Source of the DNA: Bacillus sp. OV166
Lineage (GTDB): Bacteria; Bacillota; Bacilli; Bacillales; Cytobacillaceae
Assembly (NCBI RefSeq): GCF_900177675.1
Contig: NZ_FXWM01000001.1
Coordinates: forward strand, 6,209,001-6,273,000
Reading direction: 5' to 3'
Length of the DNA stretch: 64,000 nt
Shown: positions 35,753 through 44,163 of the stretch, one piece after another
Layout: every line of letters begins with the position of its first letter
Numbering within the stretch: position 1 is the stretch's first letter
The notes under the pieces: model-generated
What the model saw: only the letters and a program-made list of their open reading frames with translations
What the model was told of the DNA's origin: nothing
Database searches by the model: none
Position numbers and translations under genes: made by a program

Positions 35753-36919
35753 TTAGGAAATCTCTTCTTTTCCTTTTATTGCATTTTTCATTCTAAGTAA
35801 AGCTTCAGTTAGAACCTCACGCGAACATGCAATATTTATACGTTCAAAACCATATCCACCTTTACCGAACTTCATTCCTTCATCGAGGCGGACTCTTACA
35901 TTTTCTAAGAAGAACGTATGCAATTCTTTGTGTGGAATTCCTAGTTCACGACAATCTAGCCAAATCAAATGGGTTGCTTCTGGTTTCACTACTCTAATTG
36001 AAGGAATATATTCTTTTAGAAACGAACAAACATATTGAAGATTCCCTTCTAAATAACTCTTTACTTCTTGAAGCCAAGGTAATCCTCTATAGTAGGCAGC
36101 AATCGTCCCTTCCACTGCAAAGGCATTTGGCCGCATTAATCCGTATCCTGTTAAAAGCGCTTCATACTTTTCTTTAACATCTTTATTCGGAATAATAAAT
36201 ATAGAGCTTTGCATTCCCGCAATGTTAAATGTTTTACTCGGTGCAGCACATGTGATAGAAAACTTTAAATGGTTTGGATGAACCGTTGCAAATGGTGTAT
36301 GTTTATAACCTGAGTAAGTTAAATCCCCATGCATTTCATCCGAAATAACAAAGACACCATGTTCATCACAAATTTCTCCAATTTTTTGTAATTCTTCCCG
36401 AGTCCACACTCTACCTACTGGATTGTGAGGGCTACACAAAATAAATACTTTCGTGTTGGGATGTGATGCTTTTTCCTCAAAGTCTTCAAAATTCATTTCA
36501 TATGAACCATTCGAATAAACAAGTGAATTGTTTAAAATGGTACAACCTTGTGTTTCAATCGTAGAAAAGAAAGGATAATATACAGGATCTTGAACGATAA
36601 CCGCATCACCTGGTTGTGTTAATGCATTTAACAATAAATTAATTCCAGGAATGATTCCCGGGCTAAAAGAAATCCACTCTCGTTTTAACTCCCAATCGTA
36701 TTGTGTTTTCCACCAATACTGAACAGCATCATAATAACGCTCGCAAAACGTACTATAGCCGTATATTCCGTGCGTTGCTTTTTGACTTATGGCATTTACT
36801 ATTTCTTCTGAAACTTGAAAATCCATATCGGCAATACATAATGGAATAATATCTTGATCTTCTATGTACCATTTAACCGAATGTGTTTTTCTTCGATCAA
36901 TAAATTTTTCAAGTTGCAT
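35753..36919 (-). CDS. patB: MalY/PatB-type PLP aminotransferase or cystathionine beta-lyase
   Basis: A 388-residue PLP enzyme. Typical MalY/PatB parts: an opening RRKTHSVKWY, PLCIADMDFQVSEEIVNAI, GIYGYSTF, WISFSPGIIPGINLLLNALT, VQDPVYYPFF, CSPHNPVGRVWTREEL, VISDEMHGDLTY, the PLP Lys in AAPSKTFNIAGMQ, and WLDCRELG near the end. The family cleaves cystathionine or cysteine conjugates to a thiol, pyruvate and ammonia, and some members transaminate. GGAGAGAATGCC precedes the ATG. It is monocistronic, ending near the terminator at 35546-35592. Confidence 0.9.
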   Translation of the reverse strand: MQLEKFIDRRKTHSVKWYIEDQDIIPLCIADMDFQVSEEIVNAISQKATHGIYGYSTFCERYYDAVQYWWKTQYDWELKREWISFSPGIIPGINLLLNALTQPGDAVIVQDPVYYPFFSTIETQGCTILNNSLVYSNGSYEMNFEDFEEKASHPNTKVFILCSPHNPVGRVWTREELQKIGEICDEHGVFVISDEMHGDLTYSGYKHTPFATVHPNHLKFSITCAAPSKTFNIAGMQSSIFIIPNKDVKEKYEALLTGYGLMRPNAFAVEGTIAAYYRGLPWLQEVKSYLEGNLQYVCSFLKEYIPSIRVVKPEATHLIWLDCRELGIPHKELHTFFLENVRVRLDEGMKFGKGGYGFERINIACSREVLTEALLRMKNAIKGKEEIS

Positions 36920-37203
36920 GGCATTCTCTCCTATCTTTCATCACCTATTGATAGTCTATCCATATTAGACAGGAAATTGAAGTATAGTTATCCGTGTGAC
37001 TTTGGCCTTCTTTTGAAAAAGTCTGTTATTAACATCGCAGTCTCGTCCATTTGATTTTATTTAACACATACCCCAAAAAACGCCGAATTAATAATATTGA
37101 TTCACTAATTAATTATTTTAATGTTTTCGTTAATAAAATTAAGTTTTCTTATTTACTATTTAAATTTATTGATATATAATCAAATAAAAGAAAGGAATTC
37201 ATT

Positions 37204-37569
37204 ATGGCCTATCAAGTAATTACAAATTGTCCCGTCTGCAGCAAAACATTGAAGATTACGAAGTTGCATTGCTCTCATTGTCACACGACGATTGAAAATG
37301 AATTTGAATTATCCAAGCTGGCGTCATTATCAAAGGATCAGCTTCATTTTGTGGAAGTATTTTTAACATGTAGAGGGAATATCAAAGAAGTTGAAAAGGA
37401 AATGGGGATTTCGTATCCAACGGTTCGAGGCAAGCTAACAGACATCATTTCATCCCTTGGATATGAGCAGAAGAAGAAAAATGAAGTAGACGAGAAAAAG
37501 GTTGTCGCCATGTTGGAAAATGGCGAAATCACTCCTGAAGAAGCCATTAAGCTCTTAAAAGACGAATAG
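37204..37569 (+). CDS. DUF2089 zinc-ribbon protein
   Basis: A 121-residue cytoplasmic protein. An N-terminal zinc ribbon (CPVC...LHCSHCHTTI) is followed by a helix-turn-helix-like segment (LASLSKDQLHFVEVFLTCRG, then VEKEMGISYPTVRGKLTDII), and a C-terminal SHOCT-like helix pair (VVAMLENGEITPEEAIKLL). This is the DUF2089 arrangement, and a DNA-binding regulatory role is inferred. GAAAGGAATTC precedes the ATG. It is the first of three genes with gaps of 13 and 10 nt, clearly an operon. Confidence 0.92.
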   Translation: MAYQVITNCPVCSKTLKITKLHCSHCHTTIENEFELSKLASLSKDQLHFVEVFLTCRGNIKEVEKEMGISYPTVRGKLTDIISSLGYEQKKKNEVDEKKVVAMLENGEITPEEAIKLLKDE

Positions 37570-37582
37570 GGAGGAATTTACC

Positions 37583-37972
37583 ATGAGAGAGGAAATTGCA
37601 AAAGTATTAACAATGGTCCAAGAAGGAAAAATTGATGCAGATAAGGGATCAGAACTTATCCAAGTATTAAAAGAGAAAGAAGAAGCAGGAAGTAAGCTAG
37701 TAGACAAACCGACTAAATATTTAGATAAAACATTAAAAGTTCGTGTGGTATCCGCTGAAAATGATAACGTCACGGTCAATTTGCCCATAAAACTTATCCA
37801 GGTAGTATTAAAGGCTGGACACAGCATCGCAGCGAGTATTCCTCAAGCAGAAAAATATGTAAAGGATCTAGACATAAACCTGATTATTGAAGCAATGGAA
37901 AACGAATTGGATGGCCAAATTGTTGATGTTAAATCGGCAAACGGAGATACCGTTTCTGTCATCATTGAATAG
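37583..37972 (+). CDS. SHOCT-like domain protein of the DUF2089 operon
   Basis: A 129-residue protein. An N-terminal SHOCT-like helix pair (EEIAKVLTMVQEGKIDADKGSELIQVL) matches the C-terminal pair of the upstream DUF2089 protein. It is followed by a domain (about 45-129) starting LKVRVVSAENDNVTVNLPIKL and ending VDVKSANGDTVSVIIE, probably a beta sandwich. The third gene product repeats that second domain alone, so this operon shuffles two modules over three proteins. GGGAGG is present before the ATG. The function is unknown; such proteins are often annotated YvlB-like. Confidence 0.82.
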   Translation: MREEIAKVLTMVQEGKIDADKGSELIQVLKEKEEAGSKLVDKPTKYLDKTLKVRVVSAENDNVTVNLPIKLIQVVLKAGHSIAASIPQAEKYVKDLDINLIIEAMENELDGQIVDVKSANGDTVSVIIE

Positions 37973-37982
37973 TGAGTTGCTT

Positions 37983-38264
37983 ATGCTGCATTTAAAAGTG
38001 AAAGCAAAAGACTTTCGGCTCACCATTCCCATTCCATATGCCATTTTAAACATGGGTATATCAATTTTGTCTTCAAAATTGCTTCATCACCATGCAAACA
38101 AATGGACAAAAGAGCACTTCGAAAGAAAAAAACTGGACTTTACCATTCCACTGATAGACAAAGAAACGCTAAAGCCAATCTTAAAGGAACTGAAAAATCA
38201 TAAAGGGATCGTGCTGGTAGATGTCAAAGCTAAAGACGGTACTGAGGTAAAGGTTAGACTTTGA
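37983..38264 (+). CDS. Paralogue of the C-terminal domain of the preceding protein
   Basis: 93 residues from the ATG at 37983 (MLHLKVKAKDFRLTIPIPYA, ending VDVKAKDGTEVKVRL). It aligns with the second domain of the 37583 product: LKV at the start, a buried LTIPIPYAIL/VNLPIKLIQV strand-helix, and the same closing VDVKxxxGTxVxV. The longer open frame from 37887 overlaps the upstream gene and is not used. The ribosome site is weak, and translational coupling to the upstream stop, 10 nt away, is likely. A terminator follows at 38293. Confidence 0.72.
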   Translation: MLHLKVKAKDFRLTIPIPYAILNMGISILSSKLLHHHANKWTKEHFERKKLDFTIPLIDKETLKPILKELKNHKGIVLVDVKAKDGTEVKVRL

Positions 38265-38292
38265 AGAAAATCACTAATACGACTTAAATCAC

Positions 38293-38321
38293 GACCCAAG
38301 TGAAGATTAATCACTTGGGTC
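38293..38321. terminator. Convergent terminator
   Basis: GACCCAAGTGA pairs with TCACTTGGGTC. It lies between the DUF2089 operon and the convergent YARHG gene. Confidence 0.75.
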
Positions 38322-38341
38322 TTCCTAAAAAAAGAAACTCA

Positions 38342-38962
38342 CTAAAGACTGTCCTCTCTCACCTTTATGAAGTCTACATTTTCTTTTTCTACTTCATTTA
38401 AAGAGCCATCAAAGGAAGGGTCTCGATGATACCATGACTTACTTGAAAAATATGTTTGCAGATCCTGTGATTTAAAGCCATACCCATGACGTGCATAGAT
38501 TTCATTTCTGGCTAAACGCAGCTGCCCTTTTGTAAGATTAGCAATGTCTTCTTCACTCAACACCCTCTTATCACTAGCAGGCAAAATATGATCTGAAGAG
38601 GAAAGATTTGAACTTTCATGACTTTTTTCTTCAGTTGAATGATGATCATAACTAGATTGATCTTTATTTTCTACAGCTTTATCTTTTGATTGATCAATCG
38701 TTTTGGTGGCTGCTACATTCGATTTAGGTCCAGGCTTATAAAAATCTTTAACCATTAAGGTAAAGCTTATGACGAGCAGCAAACCTATAATCGATCCGAG
38801 TCCTACTGTTAATCTCGTTTTCGAACGATTTTTCTTTATTTCCATGCGCGTTTTTAAGGTTGAGGGCATGTTCTTATTATCTTGTGCATCCCTCGAACCA
38901 CAGTTTGTACAGAAATCTACTAGATTCATATATTTTTCACCACAATTTGTGCAAAAATCCAT
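38342..38962 (-). CDS. Zinc-ribbon, membrane-anchored YARHG-domain protein
   Basis: A 206-residue protein. Two N-terminal CxxC pairs form a zinc ribbon (FCTNCGEKY, FCTNCGSR). One membrane helix follows (about 52-70, LTVGLGSIIGLLLVISFTLM), then an extracytoplasmic Ser/Lys/Glu-rich linker (75-125) and a C-terminal YARHG domain (RLARNEIYARHGYGFKSQDL, YF...SWYH). YARHG domains occur on surface proteins of Gram-positives and are of unknown function, perhaps wall binding. AGGGGAATG precedes the start. It is convergent with the DUF2089 operon. Confidence 0.9.
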   Translation of the reverse strand: MDFCTNCGEKYMNLVDFCTNCGSRDAQDNKNMPSTLKTRMEIKKNRSKTRLTVGLGSIIGLLLVISFTLMVKDFYKPGPKSNVAATKTIDQSKDKAVENKDQSSYDHHSTEEKSHESSNLSSSDHILPASDKRVLSEEDIANLTKGQLRLARNEIYARHGYGFKSQDLQTYFSSKSWYHRDPSFDGSLNEVEKENVDFIKVREDSL

Positions 38963-39150
38963 TTAAACATTCCCCTTTCTATTGAATATTCCTTACTAAA
39001 GGACATCCAAAATTCTATACTTTGCAATCATAAATATTATAGAACAAAAAGAGGTTGGAATTATTTCAAACAGATTATTCTGATGTGACAGCACCATTTC
39101 AGGTCCTATAATTCCCTAAAAATCTCCAGTTAATCTTCCTTTCTACAAGA

Positions 39151-39256
39151 GAGGGATTTAGCCCACCCAAAAAAAGCGAATTAGAACACATATTTACATG
39201 TGTCTAATCCGCTTTATTTCAGGAGCTGACAGCCCTCGTTTTCAACCTTATTTCTA
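39151..39256. repeat. Terminator-bearing direct repeat flanking the malate/glutamate block (left)
   Basis: About 105 bp: TAGCCCACCC, then AAAGCGAATTAGAACACA pairing with TGTGTCTAATCCGCTTT (39173-39215), then TGACAGCCCTCGTTTTCAAC and CTTATTTCTA. The second copy, in the same orientation, is at 45295-45400. Confidence 0.88.
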
Positions 39257-39446
39257 AAAAAGAAGAAATCTATTTTTTCATTTCGACTAATACGGCACTA
39301 GGCCACAATTTCTTATCGGGCGGTGACAGTGCACCTAAATTTATTTCTTTAATACAGGAACATCATTCTGTACATTGAAAAACTAACCGTGCAGCATTCT
39401 GTAAGTCGAACCCCCAGTGATGTAAGGTTCACTCTATTGGTGGATA

Positions 39447-39490
39447 GAATAAAAGAAGAAACGGGAGTGAACTATTCGCTTCCGTTCTTT
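39447..39490. terminator. Terminator of the malic enzyme gene
   Basis: AAGAAACGGGAGTGAA pairs, with one bulge and G-T pairs, with TTCGCTTCCGTTCTTTT. It lies directly after the malic enzyme stop on the minus strand. Confidence 0.7.
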
Positions 39491-39510
39491 TCACCCCATT
39501 AAGGGGAGTT

Positions 39511-40758
39511 TTAGGCTAATACAAGCTCTTTTTCTTCCACAAGGGATAGTAAGCGTTTTTTTATGTCTTCTGGGTTGACAGTTGTTTGGGCCACTCCACT
39601 GTCTATTGCCGCCTGCGCTACAGCTGCCGCAACGTGAGCAGCAACTCTGCGATCAAATGGATCTGGAATTACATAGTCTGCATGAAGCTCCTGATCTGGA
39701 ATGAGTTCGGCAATGGCGTAAACTGCTGCTAACTTCATTTTTTCATTGATTTCTGTTGCGTATACGTCCAGCGCACCGCGGAAAATACCAGGGAAGGCAA
39801 GAACATTGTTGACCTGGTTCGGAAAGTCGGACCGACCTGTACCGACTACTTTAGCACCCGTATCTTTTGCTTCTTGGGGCATAATTTCAGGGATTGGATT
39901 TGCGAGAGCAAAAATGATTGGATCATGATTCATGGACTGAATCATTTCTTCATTGTTAGCACCGGCAGCCGATACACCTACAAAGACATCGGATCCAACC
40001 ATCGCATCTTTTAATGTTCCTTGTTTCTTCTCTCTATTTGTGATAAGTGCCATTTCTTCTTTAAAAGGATTCATGCCGACAGGGCGACCTTTATAGATAA
40101 TTCCTTTTGTGTCACATAACATCACATCTTTTACACCCATTTGCAGTAAAAGCTTCACAATCGCTACACCGGCAGCACCTGCTCCATTGACAACAACACA
40201 AATTTCTTCCAACTTCTTATCTACAAGCTTAAGGGCGTTAATCAACCCGGCTGCTGTTACAATCGCTGTTCCATGCTGGTCGTCATGGAAAATAGGGATG
40301 TTGCAAGCTTTTCGTAATTGTTCTTCAATCTCAAAGCATTGCGGTGCTGCAATGTCCTCCAAGTTGACGCCTCCAAATGTAGGCTCTAACAATTTAACCA
40401 CTTCTACGATTTTATCAGGATCAGTCGTATTCAGGCAAAGAGGGAATGCATCGACATCGGCAAATGTTTTGAATAACAATGCTTTTCCCTCCATAACAGG
40501 CATGGCAGCTTTTGGGCCAATATTTCCAAGTCCGAGTACAGCTGTTCCGTCTGAAACGACGGCAACAAGATTACCCTTCATAGTATAGTCATATACTTTG
40601 CTTTCATTCTCATAAATTTCTAGGCAGGGTTCTGCAACGCCTGGTGAATAAGCAAGACTTAAATCGTTTGCATTGCGTACTGCGACTTTTGAGTGAACAC
40701 CAAGCTTTCCTCGATTTTCTTTGTGCATCTTTAATGCTTCTTCACGTAAAGTTGACAT
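39511..40758 (-). CDS. Malic enzyme (YtsJ/MleA type)
   Basis: A 415-residue oxidative decarboxylase making pyruvate and CO2 from malate with NAD(P). Landmarks: LSLAYSPGVAEPC, the catalytic Lys and metal-site residues in VEGKALLFKTFADVDAFP and GVNLEDIAAPQCF, FHDDQHGTAIV, the nucleotide fold VVNGAGAAGVAI, GTGRSDFPNQVNNVLAFPG and a terminal VIPDPFDRRVA. The length fits YtsJ (about 410). GGGAGAGATATTGT precedes the ATG. Its neighbours, the glutamate carrier, the aspA relic and the GlnK/GlnL pair, suggest use of glutamate/aspartate carbon through malate. NAD versus NADP preference cannot be read reliably. Confidence 0.92.
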   Translation of the reverse strand: MSTLREEALKMHKENRGKLGVHSKVAVRNANDLSLAYSPGVAEPCLEIYENESKVYDYTMKGNLVAVVSDGTAVLGLGNIGPKAAMPVMEGKALLFKTFADVDAFPLCLNTTDPDKIVEVVKLLEPTFGGVNLEDIAAPQCFEIEEQLRKACNIPIFHDDQHGTAIVTAAGLINALKLVDKKLEEICVVVNGAGAAGVAIVKLLLQMGVKDVMLCDTKGIIYKGRPVGMNPFKEEMALITNREKKQGTLKDAMVGSDVFVGVSAAGANNEEMIQSMNHDPIIFALANPIPEIMPQEAKDTGAKVVGTGRSDFPNQVNNVLAFPGIFRGALDVYATEINEKMKLAAVYAIAELIPDQELHADYVIPDPFDRRVAAHVAAAVAQAAIDSGVAQTTVNPEDIKKRLLSLVEEKELVLA

Positions 40759-40871
40759 ACAATATCTCTCCCTGTTTTTAATTTTGTTTCCATACTGCTA
40801 GCCTATATTACAAAAGAATACATAACTTTGGGCTTCAGCCCATTTTATTCTTAGTTATCATGATAAAGATC

Positions 40872-41027
40872 TTAAATAGCAACTAAAAAATCATAATCTG
40901 TAAAGTACACAATCTCGGAAAGAATCTTACAGCCTTTAATGTTTTCGAAAGCTTTTCTTGCTTCTTCTTCTGTGTCAAATTCAAACATGCTAATAGTTGA
41001 ATTTGAATAGAGAGTGATGACCCACAT
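40872..41027 (-). CDS. 51-residue small protein
   Basis: A short frame starting MWVITLYSNSTISMFEFDTE and ending FTDYDFLVAI, with GGGGGA 8 nt before the ATG. The first half reads like a beta strand-turn-strand and the middle (EEEARKAFENIKGCKILSEI) like a helix, so it looks like a small folded alpha/beta protein. A different longer frame (40883-41116) crosses it and has no ribosome site. No family is named. It lies between the malic enzyme gene and the aspA relic on the same strand. Confidence 0.6.
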   Translation of the reverse strand: MWVITLYSNSTISMFEFDTEEEARKAFENIKGCKILSEIVYFTDYDFLVAI

Positions 41028-41168
41028 AAAAATATCCCCCAATTAAAAGATAATTTTTCTTCTTTTTCCACAGACTGATAGGTAATTTCAAAAGCACCAT
41101 GTTTTTTACTTATCATACTGAATCTACTTTTTTTATTGCTTTTCTGTTCTTACATCTTGAATAAGCTG

Positions 41169-41418
41169 TTACTCTCTTTCAAAAAGGGCGGCACCAGCAA
41201 TCCCAGGGTTTGTCATCTCATAAGGATTTAATATGAGATCAAGCTCTTCTTCTGTTAATACATCATATTGCAGGCATAGCTCGCGTACGGATTTTCCTTT
41301 TAAAATAGCTTCCCGTGCGATGCGTGCAGCCACTTCGTATCCAATATGCGGATTTACAGCTGTAATAATTCCTACGCTTTTTTCTTCTATATCTTGCTCT
41401 CTTATGATGTTAAGAAAG
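41169..41418 (-). pseudogene. aspA: Aspartate ammonia-lyase, C-terminal fragment
   Basis: A minus-strand frame with no start reads SVGIITAVNPHIGYEVAARI, AREAILKGKSVRELCLQYDV, LTEEELDLILNPYEMTNPGI and AGAALFERE then stop. This is the last 80 or so residues of aspartase (fumarase/aspartase superfamily). The N-terminal part, including the GSS active-site loop, is missing; the gltT stop codon lies directly at the truncation point. This suggests that a gltT-aspA or aspA-malic enzyme arrangement was collapsed by a deletion. Confidence 0.85.
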
Positions 41419-41419
41419 A

Positions 41420-42706
41420 TTAAGCTACATTTGTTTGCTTACTGGAGTCAAGTGATTTGATATAATCATTTGCTTTCTGTTCATTGAATTGACCTTCCCA
41501 TTTAGAAATAACAACTGCCGCAAGCGAGTTACCTACGACGTTAACCGCTGTTCTCGCCATATCTAAAAGACGGTCAATACCAGCGATAAACGCTAATCCT
41601 TCTACCGGAATTCCAACTGTACCGAGCGTTGCCAACAATACAACAAACGACACTCCCGGAACCCCCGCCATTCCTTTAGATGTTACTATCAATACAAGTA
41701 ATAAAGAGATTTGGTCGCCAATCGATAAATCAATGCCATACATTTGCGCAATAAACATGGCCGCTAATGCTTGATATAAAGTAGACCCATCTAAGTTGAA
41801 AGAATAGCCTGTTGGGATAACGAACGAAGTGATTCCTTTTGGGCATCCCAATTTCTCCATTTTAGTCATAATACGAGGTAAAACAGTCTCAGAACTAGCC
41901 GTTGAATAAGCAAGGATCAGTTCATCTTTTAATAACTTAATAAAATGAATAATGTTAATGCCTGCCCATCTTGCGACAAGTCCTAAAACAACTAACACAA
42001 AGAAAATCATCGTTGCATAAACAAGAATCATTAACTTACTTAATGGGATCAGTGATTGAACACCGAATTTTGATACCGTTATACCAATTAATGCAAATAC
42101 ACCAAATGGAGCAAACTTCATGATTTGGTTTGTCACAAAGAACATTGCTTCAGCTGTACCATCGAAAAACTTTAAGACCGGTTTTCCTTTTTCACCTATG
42201 GCTGCCACTCCTAGTCCAAATAAAACAGAGAAGAAAATAATGGCCAACATGTTTCCTTCTGTCATTGCTGCAATGATGTTCGGAGGAACGATGTTGACGA
42301 AAGTTTCAGCAAAACCGTGGCTTTTCGTCGTTTCGGTTGTTGCTACATAACTGCCGATATCTGTCTTCTGTAAGGATGACATGTCAACACCGCTGCCGGG
42401 TTGAAAGATATTTGCCGCTAACAATCCAATTAGAATGGCAATAGTCGTAATGACTTCAAAATATAAAATCGTTTTACCACCGAGTTTACCAAGCTTTTTC
42501 ATATCCCCAACCCCGGCAACACCGACAATTAAGCTTGAGACAACAATTGGAATCACAATCATTTTGATTAAGCGAATAAAAATATCTCCAATCGGCTTGA
42601 GGAATCCTTCAATATTTGGATTTCCATAAAAGGCAGCTCCAACCGCGATTCCTAAAATGAGACCAATTACAATCTGCCAAGCTAGGCTAAGTTTTAGTTT
42701 TTTCAT
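41420..42706 (-). CDS. gltT: Glutamate/aspartate:proton(sodium) symporter
   Basis: A 428-residue carrier of the dicarboxylate/amino acid:cation symporter family, very like B. subtilis GltT: GNPNIEGFLKPIGDIFIRLIKMIVIPIV, LAYSTASSETVLPRI (serine-rich hairpin 1), KLGCPKGITSFVIPTGYSFNLDGSTLYQ (NMDGT-like motif in transmembrane 7), VTSKGMAGVPG (hairpin 2), and AGIDRLLDMARTAVNVVGN (substrate-binding transmembrane 8). It imports glutamate and aspartate. The frame opens at 42760, but GAAGGGGTG precedes the ATG at 42706. It is divergent from the GlnK/GlnL pair, with a near-perfect cre and direct repeats between them. Confidence 0.93.
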   Translation of the reverse strand: MKKLKLSLAWQIVIGLILGIAVGAAFYGNPNIEGFLKPIGDIFIRLIKMIVIPIVVSSLIVGVAGVGDMKKLGKLGGKTILYFEVITTIAILIGLLAANIFQPGSGVDMSSLQKTDIGSYVATTETTKSHGFAETFVNIVPPNIIAAMTEGNMLAIIFFSVLFGLGVAAIGEKGKPVLKFFDGTAEAMFFVTNQIMKFAPFGVFALIGITVSKFGVQSLIPLSKLMILVYATMIFFVLVVLGLVARWAGINIIHFIKLLKDELILAYSTASSETVLPRIMTKMEKLGCPKGITSFVIPTGYSFNLDGSTLYQALAAMFIAQMYGIDLSIGDQISLLLVLIVTSKGMAGVPGVSFVVLLATLGTVGIPVEGLAFIAGIDRLLDMARTAVNVVGNSLAAVVISKWEGQFNEQKANDYIKSLDSSKQTNVA

Positions 42707-42741
42707 CCCATACACCCCTTCATGTTTATTTCTAATATGAG

Positions 42742-42755
42742 TGTAAGCGATTACA
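42742..42755. promoter_or_regulatory. Candidate cre (CcpA) site upstream of gltT
   Basis: TGTAAGCGATTACA, matching the cre consensus TGWAARCGYTWNCW at 13 of 14 positions. It lies 36 bp before the gltT start. Confidence 0.55.
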
Positions 42756-42758
42756 TAC

Positions 42759-42790
42759 AAAAACCTACCGAATCATACGAAAACCTACAA
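42759..42790. promoter_or_regulatory. Direct repeat in the gltT-glnK divergent promoter
   Basis: AAAACCTAC occurs twice 20 bp apart (42760-42768 and 42780-42788), in ACAAAAACCTAC and ACGAAAACCTAC. A second direct repeat, GTACAATGT, lies at about 42850 and 42868. Tandem sites two turns apart suit a dimeric response regulator such as GlnL; this is inference. Confidence 0.5.
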
Positions 42791-42895
42791 ATAATTATTA
42801 AAAAATAAAAAATTTTCTCATAACTGTTTCAATTTTCCAAAGTTTTGAGTACAATGTGTAATGTTTGTACAATGTAATTTATAGAGGTGTCCGAA

Positions 42896-44158
42896 TTGAA
42901 GGAACGAATTTTAGCAGTCGTATTGATGATGATTACCGTACCGCTCGCTGGAGAGTTTAAATTCTATCCGTTCAATGATGCATTCCGCGTCAGCCTGGGG
43001 ACACCGGCATTTTTCTTGTTTTTGTTATTAGGCAGGGGCATTCACCCGAATATTGTAGGAATTTTGACTGGGACAAGTGTGTTTGTGTTTCGGTTTTTGC
43101 TTGCGGTCATAATCAGGGATATACCGGTTGAAGAGGCGATATACCATCATTTTCCAGTATTCTTTTATTACGTCGTTTACGCCTTCATGTTTCATTTTAC
43201 AAAGCTGAATGATCAGCATAACAAGCCGTTTATGATTGGATTACTAGGCGTGGTCATTGAATTTTGGGCAAGCTTGTCGGAAATGGCGATTCGATCCTCG
43301 TTAGCGGATCAAACCATTTCATTTTATTCAATCGAACAAATTATCTTTATCGCGTTTATTCGAAGTTTTTTTGTACTTGGTTTTTTTAACATTTTTAAAC
43401 TGAGAGAAGCAAAATTGGCAGAGGAAGAGCAGCGCAGACAAAACGAGCAAATGCTGCTGTTCATTTCGAATTTGTATGAGGAATCTGTTCAGCTTAAGAA
43501 AACGATGCAAAATGCAGAAGAAATCACCCGCATATGTTACGATTTTTATCGTAGGTTGAAATCGGGAGATTATCATGGCCATGATGCCCAAACCGCACTG
43601 CAAATCGCAGGTCTCGTGCATGAAATGAAAAAAGATAATCAGCGAATTTATGCTGGACTATCCAAGTTGATGTCCTCTGAAAAGCTAGAGGACTACATGA
43701 GCATTGAGCAGCTTAGTAACATTATGTTTGTTTCCAATAGAAGGTATGCGGAGTTATTGAATAAACACGTTTCGTTTTCCCTGCAAGTGGAAGAAGAACA
43801 TCCGCCATATCATGTATACATGGTGTTATCATTGATAAATAACTTGATCTCAAATGCGGTGGAAGCCATTGAACAAGAGGGACATGTATCGTTGTATGTC
43901 ATTCGAAGAGACCGGATGGTAGAATTTCATGTCTGTGATAATGGACCAGGCATTGCGCCGAAGCTGAAAGAAGTCATTTTTAAAGATGGGTTTACAACGA
44001 AGTATGATGCTTGCGGCAATCCTTCCACAGGCATTGGACTTTCGTATGTGAAACAAACCGTCGACAAGCTTGGCGGACATATTAAGCTAATAGAAAGTCA
44101 TAAAGAAACCGTATTTGTTATCGAGATTCCAATTGAGGCGATGATACAGAAAGGATAG
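42896..44158 (+). CDS. glnK: GlnK-like sensor histidine kinase
   Basis: A 420-residue membrane kinase. The N-terminal half has about six hydrophobic segments (to about residue 175), followed by a helical dimerisation region containing the phospho-acceptor His in AGLVHEMKKDNQRIYAGLSKL (a Spo0B-like H box) and an ATPase domain with NNLISNAVEAIEQ (N box), CDNGPGIAP (G1) and GNPSTGIGLSYV (G2). It resembles B. subtilis GlnK (YcbA), which with GlnL responds to glutamine and controls glsA-glnT. A TTG at 42896 with AGAGG 8 nt upstream is taken as start; a GTG at 42887 is possible. It is followed after 5 nt by the regulator gene. Confidence 0.87.
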   Translation: MKERILAVVLMMITVPLAGEFKFYPFNDAFRVSLGTPAFFLFLLLGRGIHPNIVGILTGTSVFVFRFLLAVIIRDIPVEEAIYHHFPVFFYYVVYAFMFHFTKLNDQHNKPFMIGLLGVVIEFWASLSEMAIRSSLADQTISFYSIEQIIFIAFIRSFFVLGFFNIFKLREAKLAEEEQRRQNEQMLLFISNLYEESVQLKKTMQNAEEITRICYDFYRRLKSGDYHGHDAQTALQIAGLVHEMKKDNQRIYAGLSKLMSSEKLEDYMSIEQLSNIMFVSNRRYAELLNKHVSFSLQVEEEHPPYHVYMVLSLINNLISNAVEAIEQEGHVSLYVIRRDRMVEFHVCDNGPGIAPKLKEVIFKDGFTTKYDACGNPSTGIGLSYVKQTVDKLGGHIKLIESHKETVFVIEIPIEAMIQKG

Positions 44159-44163
44159 GTCAT

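Noticed and set aside
40883..41116. 77-codon minus-strand frame
   Set aside because: The overlapping 51-codon frame at 40872-41027 has a proper GGGGGA ribosome site and better composition.
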